Positions 1-8,638 of a stretch of 37,230 nucleotides of DNA are shown one piece after another. The notes under the pieces were generated by a model. The model did no database searches, was not told the origin of the DNA, and worked only from the letters and a program-made list of their open reading frames with translations. Position numbers and translations under genes: made by a program. The DNA is from Deltaproteobacteria bacterium. GTDB lineage: Bacteria; Myxococcota_A; UBA9160; UBA4427. The stretch's first letter is position 1. Each line of letters opens with the position of its first letter. The DNA lies in NCBI GenBank assembly GCA_029261855.1, contig JAJDAN010000041.1, forward strand, positions 1 through 37,230. Reading direction: 5' to 3'.

Positions 1-788
1 CGGGCGGCACGCCGGCCATCGTTCTCGGGCGCTACTTCAACGATGCGACCCCGACGAGAGCGGATATTGCAGGCATCTCGGGGACGCTGTGCCTTGCTTC
101 TGACCCGAGCGCAAGCGCAGACAGCGAGTCTCTGTGGAGAAAGCTGGGTCGCCTTCTTGGGGAGAAGGAGGACGAAGTTCGTCCATTTTTCTTCGCGACT
201 GATACCGGGTTCGGTCTCAAGGTGGCTTGGTCGGGCACCACGGGCCCCTATCCCGATACGCTCAAGCTCGGGTACAACCGGAAGGAGTTCGCGTTTGCAC
301 CGATCTTCGCGCACGCGACGCCCTGTGACCCCGACGGGGCAGGACCCAAGCCCCCCCTTGCGTACAGTGTCGATGTCCCAGCGTTCATCGCGACCGTCGA
401 CAACGCAACGAAAGCGGGTGAGTTCCAGAAAAGCGGTGTGCGGCATTCTCAGTTCTTCGCTACCGGCAAGGCCGCAACGGAGCTCGCCCGGCGGAAGGAA
501 GTTCGTGACGTTCTGTACTCGCGGATGGCTCCTTCGATCTCGCAGGCTATCGAAGACGCTGAGAGTCGTGAGGGCTTCCGTTCGCTCTATGACGAATTCA
601 AGCCTCGCTACGACGCGGCTGACGACGCGAAAAAGGCCCAGATCGTCGCCAAGGCCGCGGAGCTAGAACTAGTTCCGGCGGACACCACGACAGTGAATCT
701 CAAGCCACGGCTCGCGGCAAACGAAAGCGGTGGGCTCGAGAAGAAGGAAAAACTGAAGGTCTTGCACGAGTACGCGGGCACGCTCTAG
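1..788 (+). CDS. hypothetical protein, 5' end outside the window
   Basis: The frame is open from base 3 to a TAG stop at 786-788, giving 261 visible residues with the true start upstream of the window. A GTG at 222 could look like a start, but the open frame before it reads like normal protein (for example VLGRYFNDATPTRAD), so I take it as internal. The product has no signal peptide or membrane segment in the visible part. Its C-terminal half is charged and probably helical, rich in Lys, Glu and Ala. I do not recognise the family. A competing longer frame from base 43 is Arg/Ser-rich and reads as a shadow. A small gene follows after 9 bases and may be co-transcribed. Confidence 0.6.
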   Translation, partial: GGTPAIVLGRYFNDATPTRADIAGISGTLCLASDPSASADSESLWRKLGRLLGEKEDEVRPFFFATDTGFGLKVAWSGTTGPYPDTLKLGYNRKEFAFAPIFAHATPCDPDGAGPKPPLAYSVDVPAFIATVDNATKAGEFQKSGVRHSQFFATGKAATELARRKEVRDVLYSRMAPSISQAIEDAESREGFRSLYDEFKPRYDAADDAKKAQIVAKAAELELVPADTTTVNLKPRLAANESGGLEKKEKLKVLHEYAGTL

Positions 789-797
789 GGGGAAGTG

Positions 798-953
798 ATG
801 GATTCCACCGTGGACATAGGACGAATGGGTTCCGCGGATGAGACAGCCGCTGAGATCTTGAAGTCCGTTCAATTCCAGACTAACAATGGGAACGTCCTCG
901 TTTCGTGGAGCTTCGAGGCGGACAAGGTCGTCCTGAGATACAGGTCACCCTGA
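798..953 (+). CDS. small hypothetical protein (51 aa)
   Basis: ATG at 798 is preceded by a GGGGGA ribosome-binding site at good spacing, and the frame runs to TGA at 951-953. It begins 9 bases after the stop of the preceding gene, which suggests one transcript. The acidic N-terminus (MDSTVDIGRMGSADETAAE) is followed by a short segment, NVLVSWSFEADKVVLRYR, with alternating hydrophobic residues typical of beta strands. I do not recognise the family. Support is the ribosome-binding site, tight spacing and sensible composition; the short length limits confidence. Confidence 0.45.
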   Translation: MDSTVDIGRMGSADETAAEILKSVQFQTNNGNVLVSWSFEADKVVLRYRSP

Positions 954-1143
954 ACGTGGAAGGTCGCACGGGTCTGGCTTCGTGCCGCGGCCCGACCTCA
1001 ATGGCCAGAGTTGATCCGATGACTCGTGGGCGTCGACATCTGGCCCCATCGGCGCGACTGGAAGAACTTCTCCGGTACGCCAGCTATTGCCGTGGTGACG
1101 CCGCGCAGTTCCTTCAGTCTGCTCTGAATCCGCAAGCTTCCCC

Positions 1144-1521
1144 GTAGTGTGCCAAGACTCGGCCGCTCGAAATCGGAAATGGGATCCGGCGACTTCCCTC
1201 GCAGCCGGAACCTCCCGGATCGCTCGAATACTCATCTCTCGCCCACGCTCAGTGGCGGATGGGATGGCTCATTCGCCTCAGCCTGGAGAGCGGTTTGGCT
1301 CGCCGGGATTTCCCTGCTCGTCGAAACGAGTTCCCTGTTCCTGATCACAGGGAATCTGTCGCCATAGCCGCGGAAGGGCTTCGGAATCTCGGCGCTGAAC
1401 GCGCCAGGAGGGTCCGTTCTCGGAGAAGTTCCCTGTACTTTCCCTGCAGATCAGGGAATTGGCCGCAGAGACGAGTTCGCACTCGACTGCCTCCACCGCC
1501 ATCTAGTCTGCGGTGTGGAGA
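1144..1521 (+). repeat. transposon-derived repeat, copy A (MITE-like)
   Basis: The left end carries GTAGTGTGCCAA followed by TCGGCCG, the same signature that begins at 4291 just upstream of the intact DDE transposase. The right part holds several TTCCCTG/CAGGGAA motifs and a 93-bp core (1429-1521) starting TTCCCTGTACTTTCCCT, then GACGAGTTCGC, then CACCGCCATCTAGTCTGC. The core recurs at 10666 and 17001; its first 30 bases are identical in copies A and B. There is no coding capacity. A short segment with a transposon-type left signature and the shared right core, but no transposase, looks like an internally deleted non-autonomous derivative. The FG-GAP gene starts 87 bases after it. Confidence 0.6.
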
Positions 1522-1608
1522 CTGGCTGCTCGTAGCCCGGGACTGGCCGTGTTATCCGCCTGCGATAGGCTAGGTGCCGCCCCCAGCGATTCGAGAGCAG
1601 GGCTGTTG

Positions 1609-4206
1609 ATGAAGGCGATTCGGACGCGGGCCATACCCGTTGCCGCATGGGTGCTGCTGTCGGTCCTTAGTGCGAGCGTTGCCGAGTCAGAGGTGTTTTC
1701 GAAGGTTGGGGTCTTCTCGGTCGCTCACTCGCCGCAGTTTCTCGTCTTCGGTGACTTCGATGCCGACGGAGAGACGGATCTAGCGACGACGGACGGCGAA
1801 ACGCAGCTGTCGCTCCTGCGCGGGATCGGCGACAGGTCCCTGGGAGAGCCGATCACCTATCCGGTTGCCTCGCGAATCGTCTCTGCGCTCGCAGCCGACC
1901 TCAATGGCGATGGAACCGACGACATCGTCCTCAGTGACATAACACCGACGCTTCAGGTCTTCCTCGCTCGAAGGGGAGACGGAGTATTGAGCCTCCACGA
2001 GGTCCCTGTCGAGTCGTGGGCCGCCGCAATGGTGGCTGATGACTTCGATGCCGACGGCCACATGGACCTCGTTGTCGTCGAGTCCTACGGAGCGGCGCTC
2101 CTGCCCGGCGATGGTTCCGGCGGGTTCGGACCCAGGCGACCAATCGACCCCGGCCATAGACCGAACTCCGTCGTCGCTGCTGATCTCGATGGAGATGGCT
2201 ACTCGGATCTGGTCTTTGGGGATGATCGCCGAGAGCTCTCCGTGCTCCGCGGTGACGGCGTCGGAGGCTTCGGCGAGGCCGAGGTTTACGCCTCGCCAAT
2301 TTCCGCGGGGTATCCGACGATCGGGGATCTCGATGGCGACGGTCACCCGGACGTCGTAGTCAGCTATCGGTTTGGCGATGAGCTCGCGATCTTCCTGGGA
2401 CGTGGGGACGGTACGCTCCAGGATCCGCAGTTGATCGGTATCGAGGAGCCGCTCCGCCCAATGGTTGGAGATCTGGATGGCGACGGGATCGACGATCTCG
2501 GGGTGGCGAGCCCGTCCGGGCTCGCGGTCCTCAGAAGCCTCGGGCGCGGCTCGTTCGCAGCACCCGATTTCTACGATACGACGGGTGTGGGCCGCGCACT
2601 GATCGACCTGGACGGGGACGGGCGACTCGACGTGGTCAGTACTGATTCCCTCGCGCGGAGCATCCGAGTGGCCTTCGGCCTAGAAGAGGGGGGGCTGGGT
2701 GCTGCAAAGGTGTACCGGCTACCGACAGGGAATCGGCCCTCGGGAATACAGATCGAGGACTTCGACTCGGACGGTATCCCTGATCTCGCGGTCGGTGGCG
2801 ACCTCGAGATTCGGGACGGCATCCGAGACTCTACCGCCGTGGACATCCTCCTCGGGAGCGGGGGCGGGGACGGACGCTTCTCCCCGGGAGAGCCGACGCC
2901 AACCGGCCAGAATCCCGGTTCGCTGGCCACGACTGATCTCGATGGTGATGGTCTCCCGGACCTTGTGGCTCTCAACCAGTCCGACGACGACGTGAGCGTA
3001 CTGCTGAGCAATGGCGACGGCACCTTCCGGAGAGCTCCCAGGGTCCCCCTCACGAGTCGACCGGTCAACGCGGTGGCGAGTGACTTCGACCTTGATGGCC
3101 ATATGGACCTTGCCGTCGGCGTCGGGCGCTTCTATGGCGGAACGATCTCCGTCCTCCTGGGCCTGGGCGATGGGACATTCAGCGAAGCAGCGCCGATCGA
3201 CGTCACCAGCCCTCCTCGTATCGCGGTTGCTGACATCGACGCAGACGGCGTTCCCGATCTGTTGGCCCGCGTCGACGGGGCCGTCCGCTACTGGGTCGGT
3301 GCCGGCGACGGGAGCTTCACAGGGGCGCGCACGGTCCACATCGGAAACGATCTGCAAGACTACGCTGTCGGCGACCTCGACCGGGACGGACTTCCCGACC
3401 TTGTCACGTTGCGGTGGGACGAGGGTGTGCTCGAGGTCCGCACTCGCACGGGTCCGCGCAGCTTTGGCCCAGCGCGGGTGCTTCCCGCTGGCGGGGCCCC
3501 AGGGCCCGTGTCGGTCCGCGATGTCGATGGAGACGGGCTTGCAGACATCTTGACCAGCAGTCGTGACGGCTTCGTCCTCCTCCATCGGGGCGACGGGAAC
3601 GCGAGCTTCGCCGATCCGATCGATTTCCCGGTGAGCGGCCGTCTCGGCTCGCTCGGCCCGCTGCGCTTCGGGGACCTCGACCTCGACGGAGACCTCGATC
3701 TCGTCTCAACGGATTCAGGTCGCTATCCTCGCGTGGCGGTGCTCTTCGGTCAGATGAACCCGACCACCGTCGCGCGCATCGACATTCGGCCGAGATTCGA
3801 CAGGAACTGGATCAACCCGCGTCGGGGCGGGCTCGTACGAGTGGCGCTGCTGGGTTCCGAGGAACTCGACACCGACGAGGTCGAGCTCTCCTCCCTCCGC
3901 TTCGGGCCCGCAAGCGCGCGTGCCCTTGCAGTTCCACGGGCGAGCAGGCGCGACCTGGATCATGATGGCTTCAGCGATCTCCTCGCGTGGTACCGGGTGG
4001 AAGATTCGGAGATCGCGTTGGGTTCGGAGTCTGCGTGCCTTCGGGGTCGCAGGAGCCTCGGCCTTCGGTTCGAGGGTTGCGATGGGATCCGAACTCCTCC
4101 GCCCTGCGGTCGCGGCTTCGAAGGTGCTTTGGCCGCGCTCCCGCTCGCCACCTGGGCGGCGAGACGGCGGTCTCGGGAGCGGGTTCGCGTCCCAGCTCAC
4201 GCATGA
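1609..4206 (+). CDS. secreted FG-GAP/VCBS repeat protein
   Basis: This 865-residue protein begins at ATG 1609, which places a signal peptide at the N-terminus (MKAIRTRAIPVAAWVLLSV, with a likely cut after SASVAES). The same frame is open upstream to 1513, inside copy A of the repeat, but that stretch is not credible protein. The body is about a dozen FG-GAP units of roughly 45-60 residues, each with a Ca-binding-like D-x-D-x-D-G loop (DFDADGETDL, DLDGDGYSDLV, DVDGDGLADIL). Such repeats form integrin-like beta-propellers in extracellular proteins. The extreme C-terminus has Cys-Gly, a weak hydrophobic stretch (ALAALPLATWAA) and an Arg cluster, resembling a tripartite surface-sorting tail, though weakly. 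Ligand and role are unknown. Confidence 0.85.
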   Translation: MKAIRTRAIPVAAWVLLSVLSASVAESEVFSKVGVFSVAHSPQFLVFGDFDADGETDLATTDGETQLSLLRGIGDRSLGEPITYPVASRIVSALAADLNGDGTDDIVLSDITPTLQVFLARRGDGVLSLHEVPVESWAAAMVADDFDADGHMDLVVVESYGAALLPGDGSGGFGPRRPIDPGHRPNSVVAADLDGDGYSDLVFGDDRRELSVLRGDGVGGFGEAEVYASPISAGYPTIGDLDGDGHPDVVVSYRFGDELAIFLGRGDGTLQDPQLIGIEEPLRPMVGDLDGDGIDDLGVASPSGLAVLRSLGRGSFAAPDFYDTTGVGRALIDLDGDGRLDVVSTDSLARSIRVAFGLEEGGLGAAKVYRLPTGNRPSGIQIEDFDSDGIPDLAVGGDLEIRDGIRDSTAVDILLGSGGGDGRFSPGEPTPTGQNPGSLATTDLDGDGLPDLVALNQSDDDVSVLLSNGDGTFRRAPRVPLTSRPVNAVASDFDLDGHMDLAVGVGRFYGGTISVLLGLGDGTFSEAAPIDVTSPPRIAVADIDADGVPDLLARVDGAVRYWVGAGDGSFTGARTVHIGNDLQDYAVGDLDRDGLPDLVTLRWDEGVLEVRTRTGPRSFGPARVLPAGGAPGPVSVRDVDGDGLADILTSSRDGFVLLHRGDGNASFADPIDFPVSGRLGSLGPLRFGDLDLDGDLDLVSTDSGRYPRVAVLFGQMNPTTVARIDIRPRFDRNWINPRRGGLVRVALLGSEELDTDEVELSSLRFGPASARALAVPRASRRDLDHDGFSDLLAWYRVEDSEIALGSESACLRGRRSLGLRFEGCDGIRTPPPCGRGFEGALAALPLATWAARRRSRERVRVPAHA

Positions 4207-4290
4207 CACCATACCGGAGTGTGGGGTCTTTCATGGTGTTCCCTCTCCGCCGATGTTAGGCTCCGTCGCCTAGCCTGCGCCCTTACTCTC

Positions 4291-5546
4291 GTAGTGTGCC
4301 AAAAGTCGGCCGAACCAAAACGCCAGCGATTCCGGAATACTAGGGGCTGGCACGATCGTCGCTCTCGGCCCTGCGCGCGACGCCCTGACTGACGTACGTT
4401 TGCGCGGATGACCACTCTTCAGCTCAGTTTCTGATGATGATCTTCGCCGGGTGGGTGAATCGCAGCCAACAAGATGTCATCGAGTACCTGCAAGCGGAGA
4501 ATCGGGTGCTCCGAGAGCAGCTCGGCAATGGGCGCTTGCTCTTGACCGATGGACAGCGCCGACGTCTCGCACGCAGGGCCAAGGTTATCGGCCGCAAAGG
4601 TCTCTTCGAGATCAGCACTCTGGTGACGCCCGACACATTGCTTCGCTGGTACCGGCGGCTCATCGCCAGGAAGTACGATGGGAGTGGGACTCGCAGGCCC
4701 GGTCGCCCCAAGACGGCCGCTGAGATCGGGAAGCTCATTCTCCGGATGGCCAAAGAGAACCCAGGCTGGGGCTACACCCGCATCCGTGGCGCGCTCCGCA
4801 ACATCGGCCACGAGATCGGACGTAATAGGATCAAGCGGGTCCTGAATGAGAATGGGATCGAGCCTGCCCCGCTGCGGAAGATGCCGTGGAAGACACTCCT
4901 GAAAGCTCACTGGGGTGCGATTGCAGCCACCGACTTCTTCAGCGTCGAAGTGCTCACGCGGGCGGGCTTGGTCCGGCACTTCGTGCTCTTCGCGATCGAC
5001 TTGAAGTCTCGCAGGGTCGAAATCGCCGGAATCGCGCGGCAACCGGACGGAGATTGGATGAAGCAGATCGCGCGCAATCTCAGCAATGCCGATGATGGAT
5101 TCCTGAATGGGGCTCACTACCTCATTCACGATCGGGATCCACTGTTCACGGAGGCGTTCAAGGAGCTTCTCGGGCTTGCTGGCGTGACGACTGTGAAGCT
5201 TCCAGCACGCAGCCCCGACCTGAACGCGTACGCGGAGCGATTCGTTCGATCTATCAAGTCCGAGTGTCTGGCCCAGATCATCCCGCTCGGCGAGCGCCAC
5301 CTTCGGACGGCCGTGAAGGAGTACACGGAGCACTATCACGTTGAGCGTAATCACCAGGGTCTCGAGAACGAGTCGATCGAATATCGCAGGGACGGGCTCA
5401 ACATTGGCGGCAGCGTCGAGTGCCGGGAACGACTCGGCGGTGTCCTCAAGTACTACGATCGAAGGCGGCGTGACGGTGGGCGGAGTAATGGCACACTACC
5501 CGCTAGTTGTGCTGGCGGTCGACTTCTGCAGAGCGCGCGATGGTGA
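4291..5546 (+). mobile_element. insertion element with DDE transposase, right end lost
   Basis: The left boundary is marked by GTAGTGTGCCAAAAGTCGGCC, shared in its first half with copy A at 1144. A single transposase gene follows at 4434. The TTCCCTG-rich core, which lies downstream of the related transposase remnant at 17001, is absent here. Instead the transposase runs on after its expected C-terminus (GGVLKYY) through about 26 unrelated residues into a region carrying another gene. The right end therefore seems to have been replaced or deleted at about 5460. The exact boundaries are inferred and no target-site duplication could be found. Confidence 0.55.
4434..5546 (+). CDS. DDE integrase-type transposase
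   Basis: The 370-residue product has an N-terminal helix-turn-helix-like region and a C-terminal rve (integrase core) domain. The catalytic triad is visible as D167 (AATDFF), D233 (LIHDRDPLF) and E268 ([16 protein letters not shown]), a DD(35)E spacing. The conserved [11 protein letters not shown] motif near residue 111 and the HHxGxE-like C-terminal segment (RNHQGLENE) support a solo integrase-type transposase related to the IS3/IS481 group. ATG 4434 is followed by a second ATG at 4437, and either could be used. Residues after about 341 appear foreign, and the last 20 codons overlap the next gene. A decayed relative lies at 16595-16925. The catalytic core looks intact, so the enzyme may be active. 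Confidence 0.88.
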   Translation: MMIFAGWVNRSQQDVIEYLQAENRVLREQLGNGRLLLTDGQRRRLARRAKVIGRKGLFEISTLVTPDTLLRWYRRLIARKYDGSGTRRPGRPKTAAEIGKLILRMAKENPGWGYTRIRGALRNIGHEIGRNRIKRVLNENGIEPAPLRKMPWKTLLKAHWGAIAATDFFSVEVLTRAGLVRHFVLFAIDLKSRRVEIAGIARQPDGDWMKQIARNLSNADDGFLNGAHYLIHDRDPLFTEAFKELLGLAGVTTVKLPARSPDLNAYAERFVRSIKSECLAQIIPLGERHLRTAVKEYTEHYHVERNHQGLENESIEYRRDGLNIGGSVECRERLGGVLKYYDRRRRDGGRSNGTLPASCAGGRLLQSARW

Positions 5547-5883
5547 TCGAGACGCATTCACGAGGCTTCTGCGGGAGTTCGACGAGCATGCACTCGGGAT
5601 CGCAGGTCAGCCCGGCGCGGACAACATCGTCGTGTCGCTCTTCGGCTTCTTCCCAGACTGGGACGCGTCGGGCCGGCGCCTCTTTCGGTATGTGAATCGC
5701 GCCGACGGTGCTGCCACTTCCATGGCGAGGGATTCCCTCGAATGGAAGCACCACCTGTTTGGTCGGACCAAGGGCTACATCAGGGAGTGCCTGGACGCAG
5801 CGATGTCCGAGGTTGATGAGTTGGGGATGAAGCGGGACACGCTGTGTCCCAAGGGAGAGTCGAGCCTACCCGCAGCGAAGTAA
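5488..5883 (+). CDS. hypothetical protein (131 aa)
   Basis: The frame overlaps the end of the transposase gene by about 59 bases and ends at TAA 5881-5883. I chose ATG 5488 ([13 protein letters not shown]); GTG codons at 5470 and 5476 in the same frame are alternatives, with AAGGCGG upstream of the first. The protein is soluble and mixed alpha/beta in composition, with a segment [17 protein letters not shown] and a charged C-terminus. I do not recognise the family. Its start lies across the point where the transposase loses homology, so it may have been joined to the transposon by deletion. A second small gene follows 50 bases later. Confidence 0.5.
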   Translation: MAHYPLVVLAVDFCRARDGDRDAFTRLLREFDEHALGIAGQPGADNIVVSLFGFFPDWDASGRRLFRYVNRADGAATSMARDSLEWKHHLFGRTKGYIRECLDAAMSEVDELGMKRDTLCPKGESSLPAAK

Positions 5884-5933
5884 TCCAGATCCCGACCCCT
5901 GCGAGAGTCAGTCCGGCCTGACAGGAGTGTGAG

Positions 5934-6083
5934 ATGAGTGACGTAGACAGCACGGAAGATCTCTATCGACGGACTCTGGCCTACTGGCCGGAGTCCGTCG
6001 ATGTCCGAGAGCGAAAGCTCCACGCGACTGGTGGGGCAACGTCCCCAGCACTGGTCGCAGCGCATGACGACTTGTCGACTTGA
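5934..6083 (+). CDS. small hypothetical protein (49 aa)
   Basis: ATG 5934 follows an AGGAG ribosome-binding site at 5923, and the frame ends at TGA 6081-6083. The product starts MSDVDSTEDLYRRTLAYWP and contains a Gly/Ala/Thr-rich middle. No motif or family is recognised. It lies 50 bases after the preceding gene on the same strand. The end of the minus-strand anti-sigma-like gene lies about 95 bases downstream, so the two units converge. The evidence is only the ribosome-binding site and reasonable composition. Confidence 0.35.
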   Translation: MSDVDSTEDLYRRTLAYWPESVDVRERKLHATGGATSPALVAAHDDLST

Positions 6084-6178
6084 TCGACGCTTCCTAGGCG
6101 CTTAGCGAACCGCGTCGTTGCGTAGCTGGACGCGGTGGGGCAGGAGTTGCTCGACCTCTTCAAGGTTCTGTGGGTGTC

Positions 6179-7012
6179 TCAGCCGCGGAGCCGGGGGGAC
6201 AGCGGTGCGTCCTCGGCGATGACGCCCGGCTTGGGGTCCACGGCCTTGAGCTTCATCCCGCCTTCCTGGCCGCTCGTCGCCGGCGTCGGCTGGAACTCCA
6301 GGCGTGCTTCGCCGAAAACCTTGCAGCTTCCGTCGCCGTAGAGGCCCGAGACGCTCGCCCAGTCGATCACGTTCTGGTGGTTGTCGATGCCGGCCTTGAC
6401 CTTCGGGGCCAGCTCTACGTTCAGGAAGGTGACGTCCCAGAGGTCGGGCGTACCGTCCTCGTCCACGTCGACCACCTCGACCTTCGAGGTTTCGCTGGCC
6501 CGCAGGCAGCCTTGCAGGCGCAGCTTCGTCAAGTCCAGCGGGTCGACGTGCTCCGCCGCGAAGGGAAGGATGCGGACGCGGACATTGCGGGTCCCTCCGC
6601 TTCCTTCGACCTCGAAGACACTCGACGAGAACCCGAGCACGGCGGGCTGGAACACGGGCGTCTCGTTCCAGGGCAGGAGCGAGTGGATCCGGTCCCACAC
6701 GCCGACTCTCGCTGCAGCGCTCTGCTCGCGCCGGTGCACGATCTCGGATCGCTCCTTGCGCATGGAAGCGAGGTGGTTCAGCACGGTTCGTCCGCAGTCG
6801 CGACAGGTGAGGAAGTGTTCGAGCGCTCCGCCCGCGAAGCCCTCTTCGGAAACGCGCTCGATGTCGGCAATCGTCAAGCAGTCCGAGCCTGGCCCCGGCG
6901 CGCGGTGTCGCTGCGGGCGCGCGCTGCCCTGGGCGTAGGCCTGCTCGAGGATCGAGGAGATGTCGATGCGACCGCCATCGTGGGGGGCGCCGGATTCATT
7001 CGAGTCTGTCAT
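6179..7012 (-). CDS. zinc-finger anti-sigma factor-like protein
   Basis: This 277-residue protein follows an ECF sigma gene. Near residue 66-73 it carries HFLTCRDC, the H-x3-C-x2-C signature of ZAS-type anti-sigma zinc-binding domains, with an upstream helical segment (CLTIADIERVSEEGFAGG) as in that family. The rest is unusual: there is no transmembrane helix. The C-terminal region contains VDVDEDGTPDLWDVTF, like a Ca-binding/VCBS-type loop, in a beta-rich stretch. ATG 7012 was preferred because ATGGAAG lies just upstream; the frame is open back to a TTG at 7087. By context it should bind the neighbouring sigma factor and hold it inactive, presumably in the cytoplasm. That partnership is inference. 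Confidence 0.72.
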   Translation of the reverse strand: MTDSNESGAPHDGGRIDISSILEQAYAQGSARPQRHRAPGPGSDCLTIADIERVSEEGFAGGALEHFLTCRDCGRTVLNHLASMRKERSEIVHRREQSAAARVGVWDRIHSLLPWNETPVFQPAVLGFSSSVFEVEGSGGTRNVRVRILPFAAEHVDPLDLTKLRLQGCLRASETSKVEVVDVDEDGTPDLWDVTFLNVELAPKVKAGIDNHQNVIDWASVSGLYGDGSCKVFGEARLEFQPTPATSGQEGGMKLKAVDPKPGVIAEDAPLSPRLRG

Positions 7013-7106
7013 CGGGCTTCCATTGGTCTGTTGGCGAGCGGCCGTGCAGTAGCCCGCCACACACAGGATCGGGTGACTTCTATACAACGTGCGAGCCGTC
7101 CCTTTT

Positions 7107-7655
7107 CTAACATGCGGACGAATTCCCCAGCATTTCCCGAATCTTATCGAGGCAGCGCTTGATAGTCATCGGGACCGACTGGGGCTGGATCTCCAGCGAC
7201 CGAGCGATGTCCCTGTGGGGGCGGCCTTCCAAATAGTAGGACTCGACCGCATAGCGACAGCGATCGTCCAGTAGATCGATCAGCTGTAGAGCGTCGATCT
7301 GGTTCTCTCGGGCGATCGCCTCGTCGATCCCATCGCTGGGGATTCCCAGCTCGGGAAGCAGCGAATCGATCGGGTGCTCGCGGCGCCCCTTCCGGTGCTC
7401 GTCGATGAGACAGTTCTTGGCCATCGCCCACAGGTACCCGACGGTGACGGGCGCGTGATCGCTTCGGAAGAGCTCCAGGAACTTCACGCGCGCCGTCGCG
7501 TAGGCATCCTCGGCGTGACTGGGGTCGGAGTTCGAACGCGCGCAGAGGTAGATCCGAAGCTCGGCGCCGAAGGTGCGGTCCAGCTCGACGAATGCCTCCT
7601 CGTCGTGCGGGTTCCGGAACAGACGGTCGATGACCTCCTGGTAGTTGCGGCTCAC
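7107..7655 (-). CDS. RNA polymerase ECF-type sigma factor
   Basis: This 182-residue protein starts at GTG 7655, which overlaps the stop of the upstream hydrolase gene as GTGA, a translational-coupling arrangement that decides the start. Sigma region 2 is seen as YLWAMAKNCLIDEHRKGRRE at about residues 87-106, matching the core-binding and -10 recognition helices of ECF sigmas. Region 4 is LLDDRCRYAVESYYLEG followed by the HTH PHRDIARSLEIQPQSV. The gene is followed by a ZAS-type protein that is its likely anti-sigma factor. Sigma factors of this kind usually activate their own operon, but I could not identify a matching promoter by eye. Confidence 0.85.
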   Translation of the reverse strand: MSRNYQEVIDRLFRNPHDEEAFVELDRTFGAELRIYLCARSNSDPSHAEDAYATARVKFLELFRSDHAPVTVGYLWAMAKNCLIDEHRKGRREHPIDSLLPELGIPSDGIDEAIARENQIDALQLIDLLDDRCRYAVESYYLEGRPHRDIARSLEIQPQSVPMTIKRCLDKIREMLGNSSAC

Positions 7656-8638
7656 GGGCTCTCCCCGGCCAGCGATCGGCGTGCGAACTCCAGCACTGCC
7701 TCGCCAAAACCCAATCCTCGCATGGGTCTCTGCTCGAAGTCGAACACGAAGTCCATGAGAAGGGTCCCGGCCTTGGCCTGGACGAAACTCGCTGGGGCCC
7801 CCGGGCGCGCTGCAGAGACGGCCTTGGATACGGGTGCGAAGTGCGCGGTGATGTAGTTCCGAACCTCCTCCACGCTCGCCACTTGGAGCCTGCGACACTC
7901 GTGGATCACTTCACGGGGTGCCAGGTGGTCTCTAAGCTGGCGGAACAGGATCTTAGCCTGTTCATGTTGCAGCCGATGGCCGGAGCGGGTCTGCTCGACG
8001 GTGTCCCCAGGAAGCCCCATCGACCGCCGGGAACGGACGATCTGGTCGTAGTTTCCTCGGACCGCGATGGATCGCAGGCGTCGGCGACGGTCGGGATGGT
8101 CGAAGACCCCGGGCCACTGCCTGGCGAGGGTCTTGAAGGCCGGGCTCCAGCGGTGGAGATCTCGCCACTGTCTCAGCCGGTGTTCCTTCTTCGCGCCGGG
8201 CAGACGAGAGAGCATCGCGTGTAGAGGGAGGGCGCCGAAAGAGAGACGCGCATAGCCGAAGTGGGGCGTCCCGAAGGTCACTACGAGATCCACGTCCAGT
8301 GCGGCTCCACGGCCCGCGAGGAGCTCTTCGATGACGAACAGCTTCGCCACGAGCCCTCCCTGGCTGTGCGCGATGAGTGCGATCGTCTCATAGTGACTCT
8401 GGTGCGCGCGGAGAAAGCGGCGCAGCCCGGGGATTGCGTGCTCCTGTAGCGAGGGCTGACAGACGAATCCGGTCGCATAGTCGAAGGTGTAGGTGTCCCA
8501 GCTGCGGATCAGGCCATCTTCGAGTGCCTGGGCTTGGAGCACGTCTAGGAAGGGCGCCCAGGTTGAGAAGCGATTGCCCGTGATGCCATGGATGAGAACG
8601 GCCAGCGAGTTGTTGAGCTTGTGGCGGTTGATCCACAT
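7652..8638 (-). CDS. alpha/beta hydrolase (esterase/lipase-like)
   Basis: This 328-residue protein has the alpha/beta hydrolase fold signature. An oxyanion-hole segment LIHGITGNRFSTW lies at residues 15-27, and the nucleophile elbow AHSQGG has Ser92. A strand with VTFGTPHFGY follows, as in PGAP1/lipase-like proteins. The catalytic His may be in the SGHRLQHEQ segment; this is a guess. There is no clear signal peptide, so it is probably cytoplasmic. ATG 8638 has AGGA about 6 bases upstream. It is the first gene of the operon and its stop overlaps the sigma-factor start, so hydrolase and sigma are made together. Such pairing suggests a lipid- or envelope-related stress circuit; the substrate is unknown. 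Confidence 0.82.
   Translation of the reverse strand: MWINRHKLNNSLAVLIHGITGNRFSTWAPFLDVLQAQALEDGLIRSWDTYTFDYATGFVCQPSLQEHAIPGLRRFLRAHQSHYETIALIAHSQGGLVAKLFVIEELLAGRGAALDVDLVVTFGTPHFGYARLSFGALPLHAMLSRLPGAKKEHRLRQWRDLHRWSPAFKTLARQWPGVFDHPDRRRRLRSIAVRGNYDQIVRSRRSMGLPGDTVEQTRSGHRLQHEQAKILFRQLRDHLAPREVIHECRRLQVASVEEVRNYITAHFAPVSKAVSAARPGAPASFVQAKAGTLLMDFVFDFEQRPMRGLGFGEAVLEFARRSLAGESP

Noticed and set aside
43-666. Plus-strand frame overlapping the first partial gene
   Set aside because: It is strongly Arg/Ser/Thr-rich, while the frame open from base 3 has balanced composition and a downstream coupled small gene.
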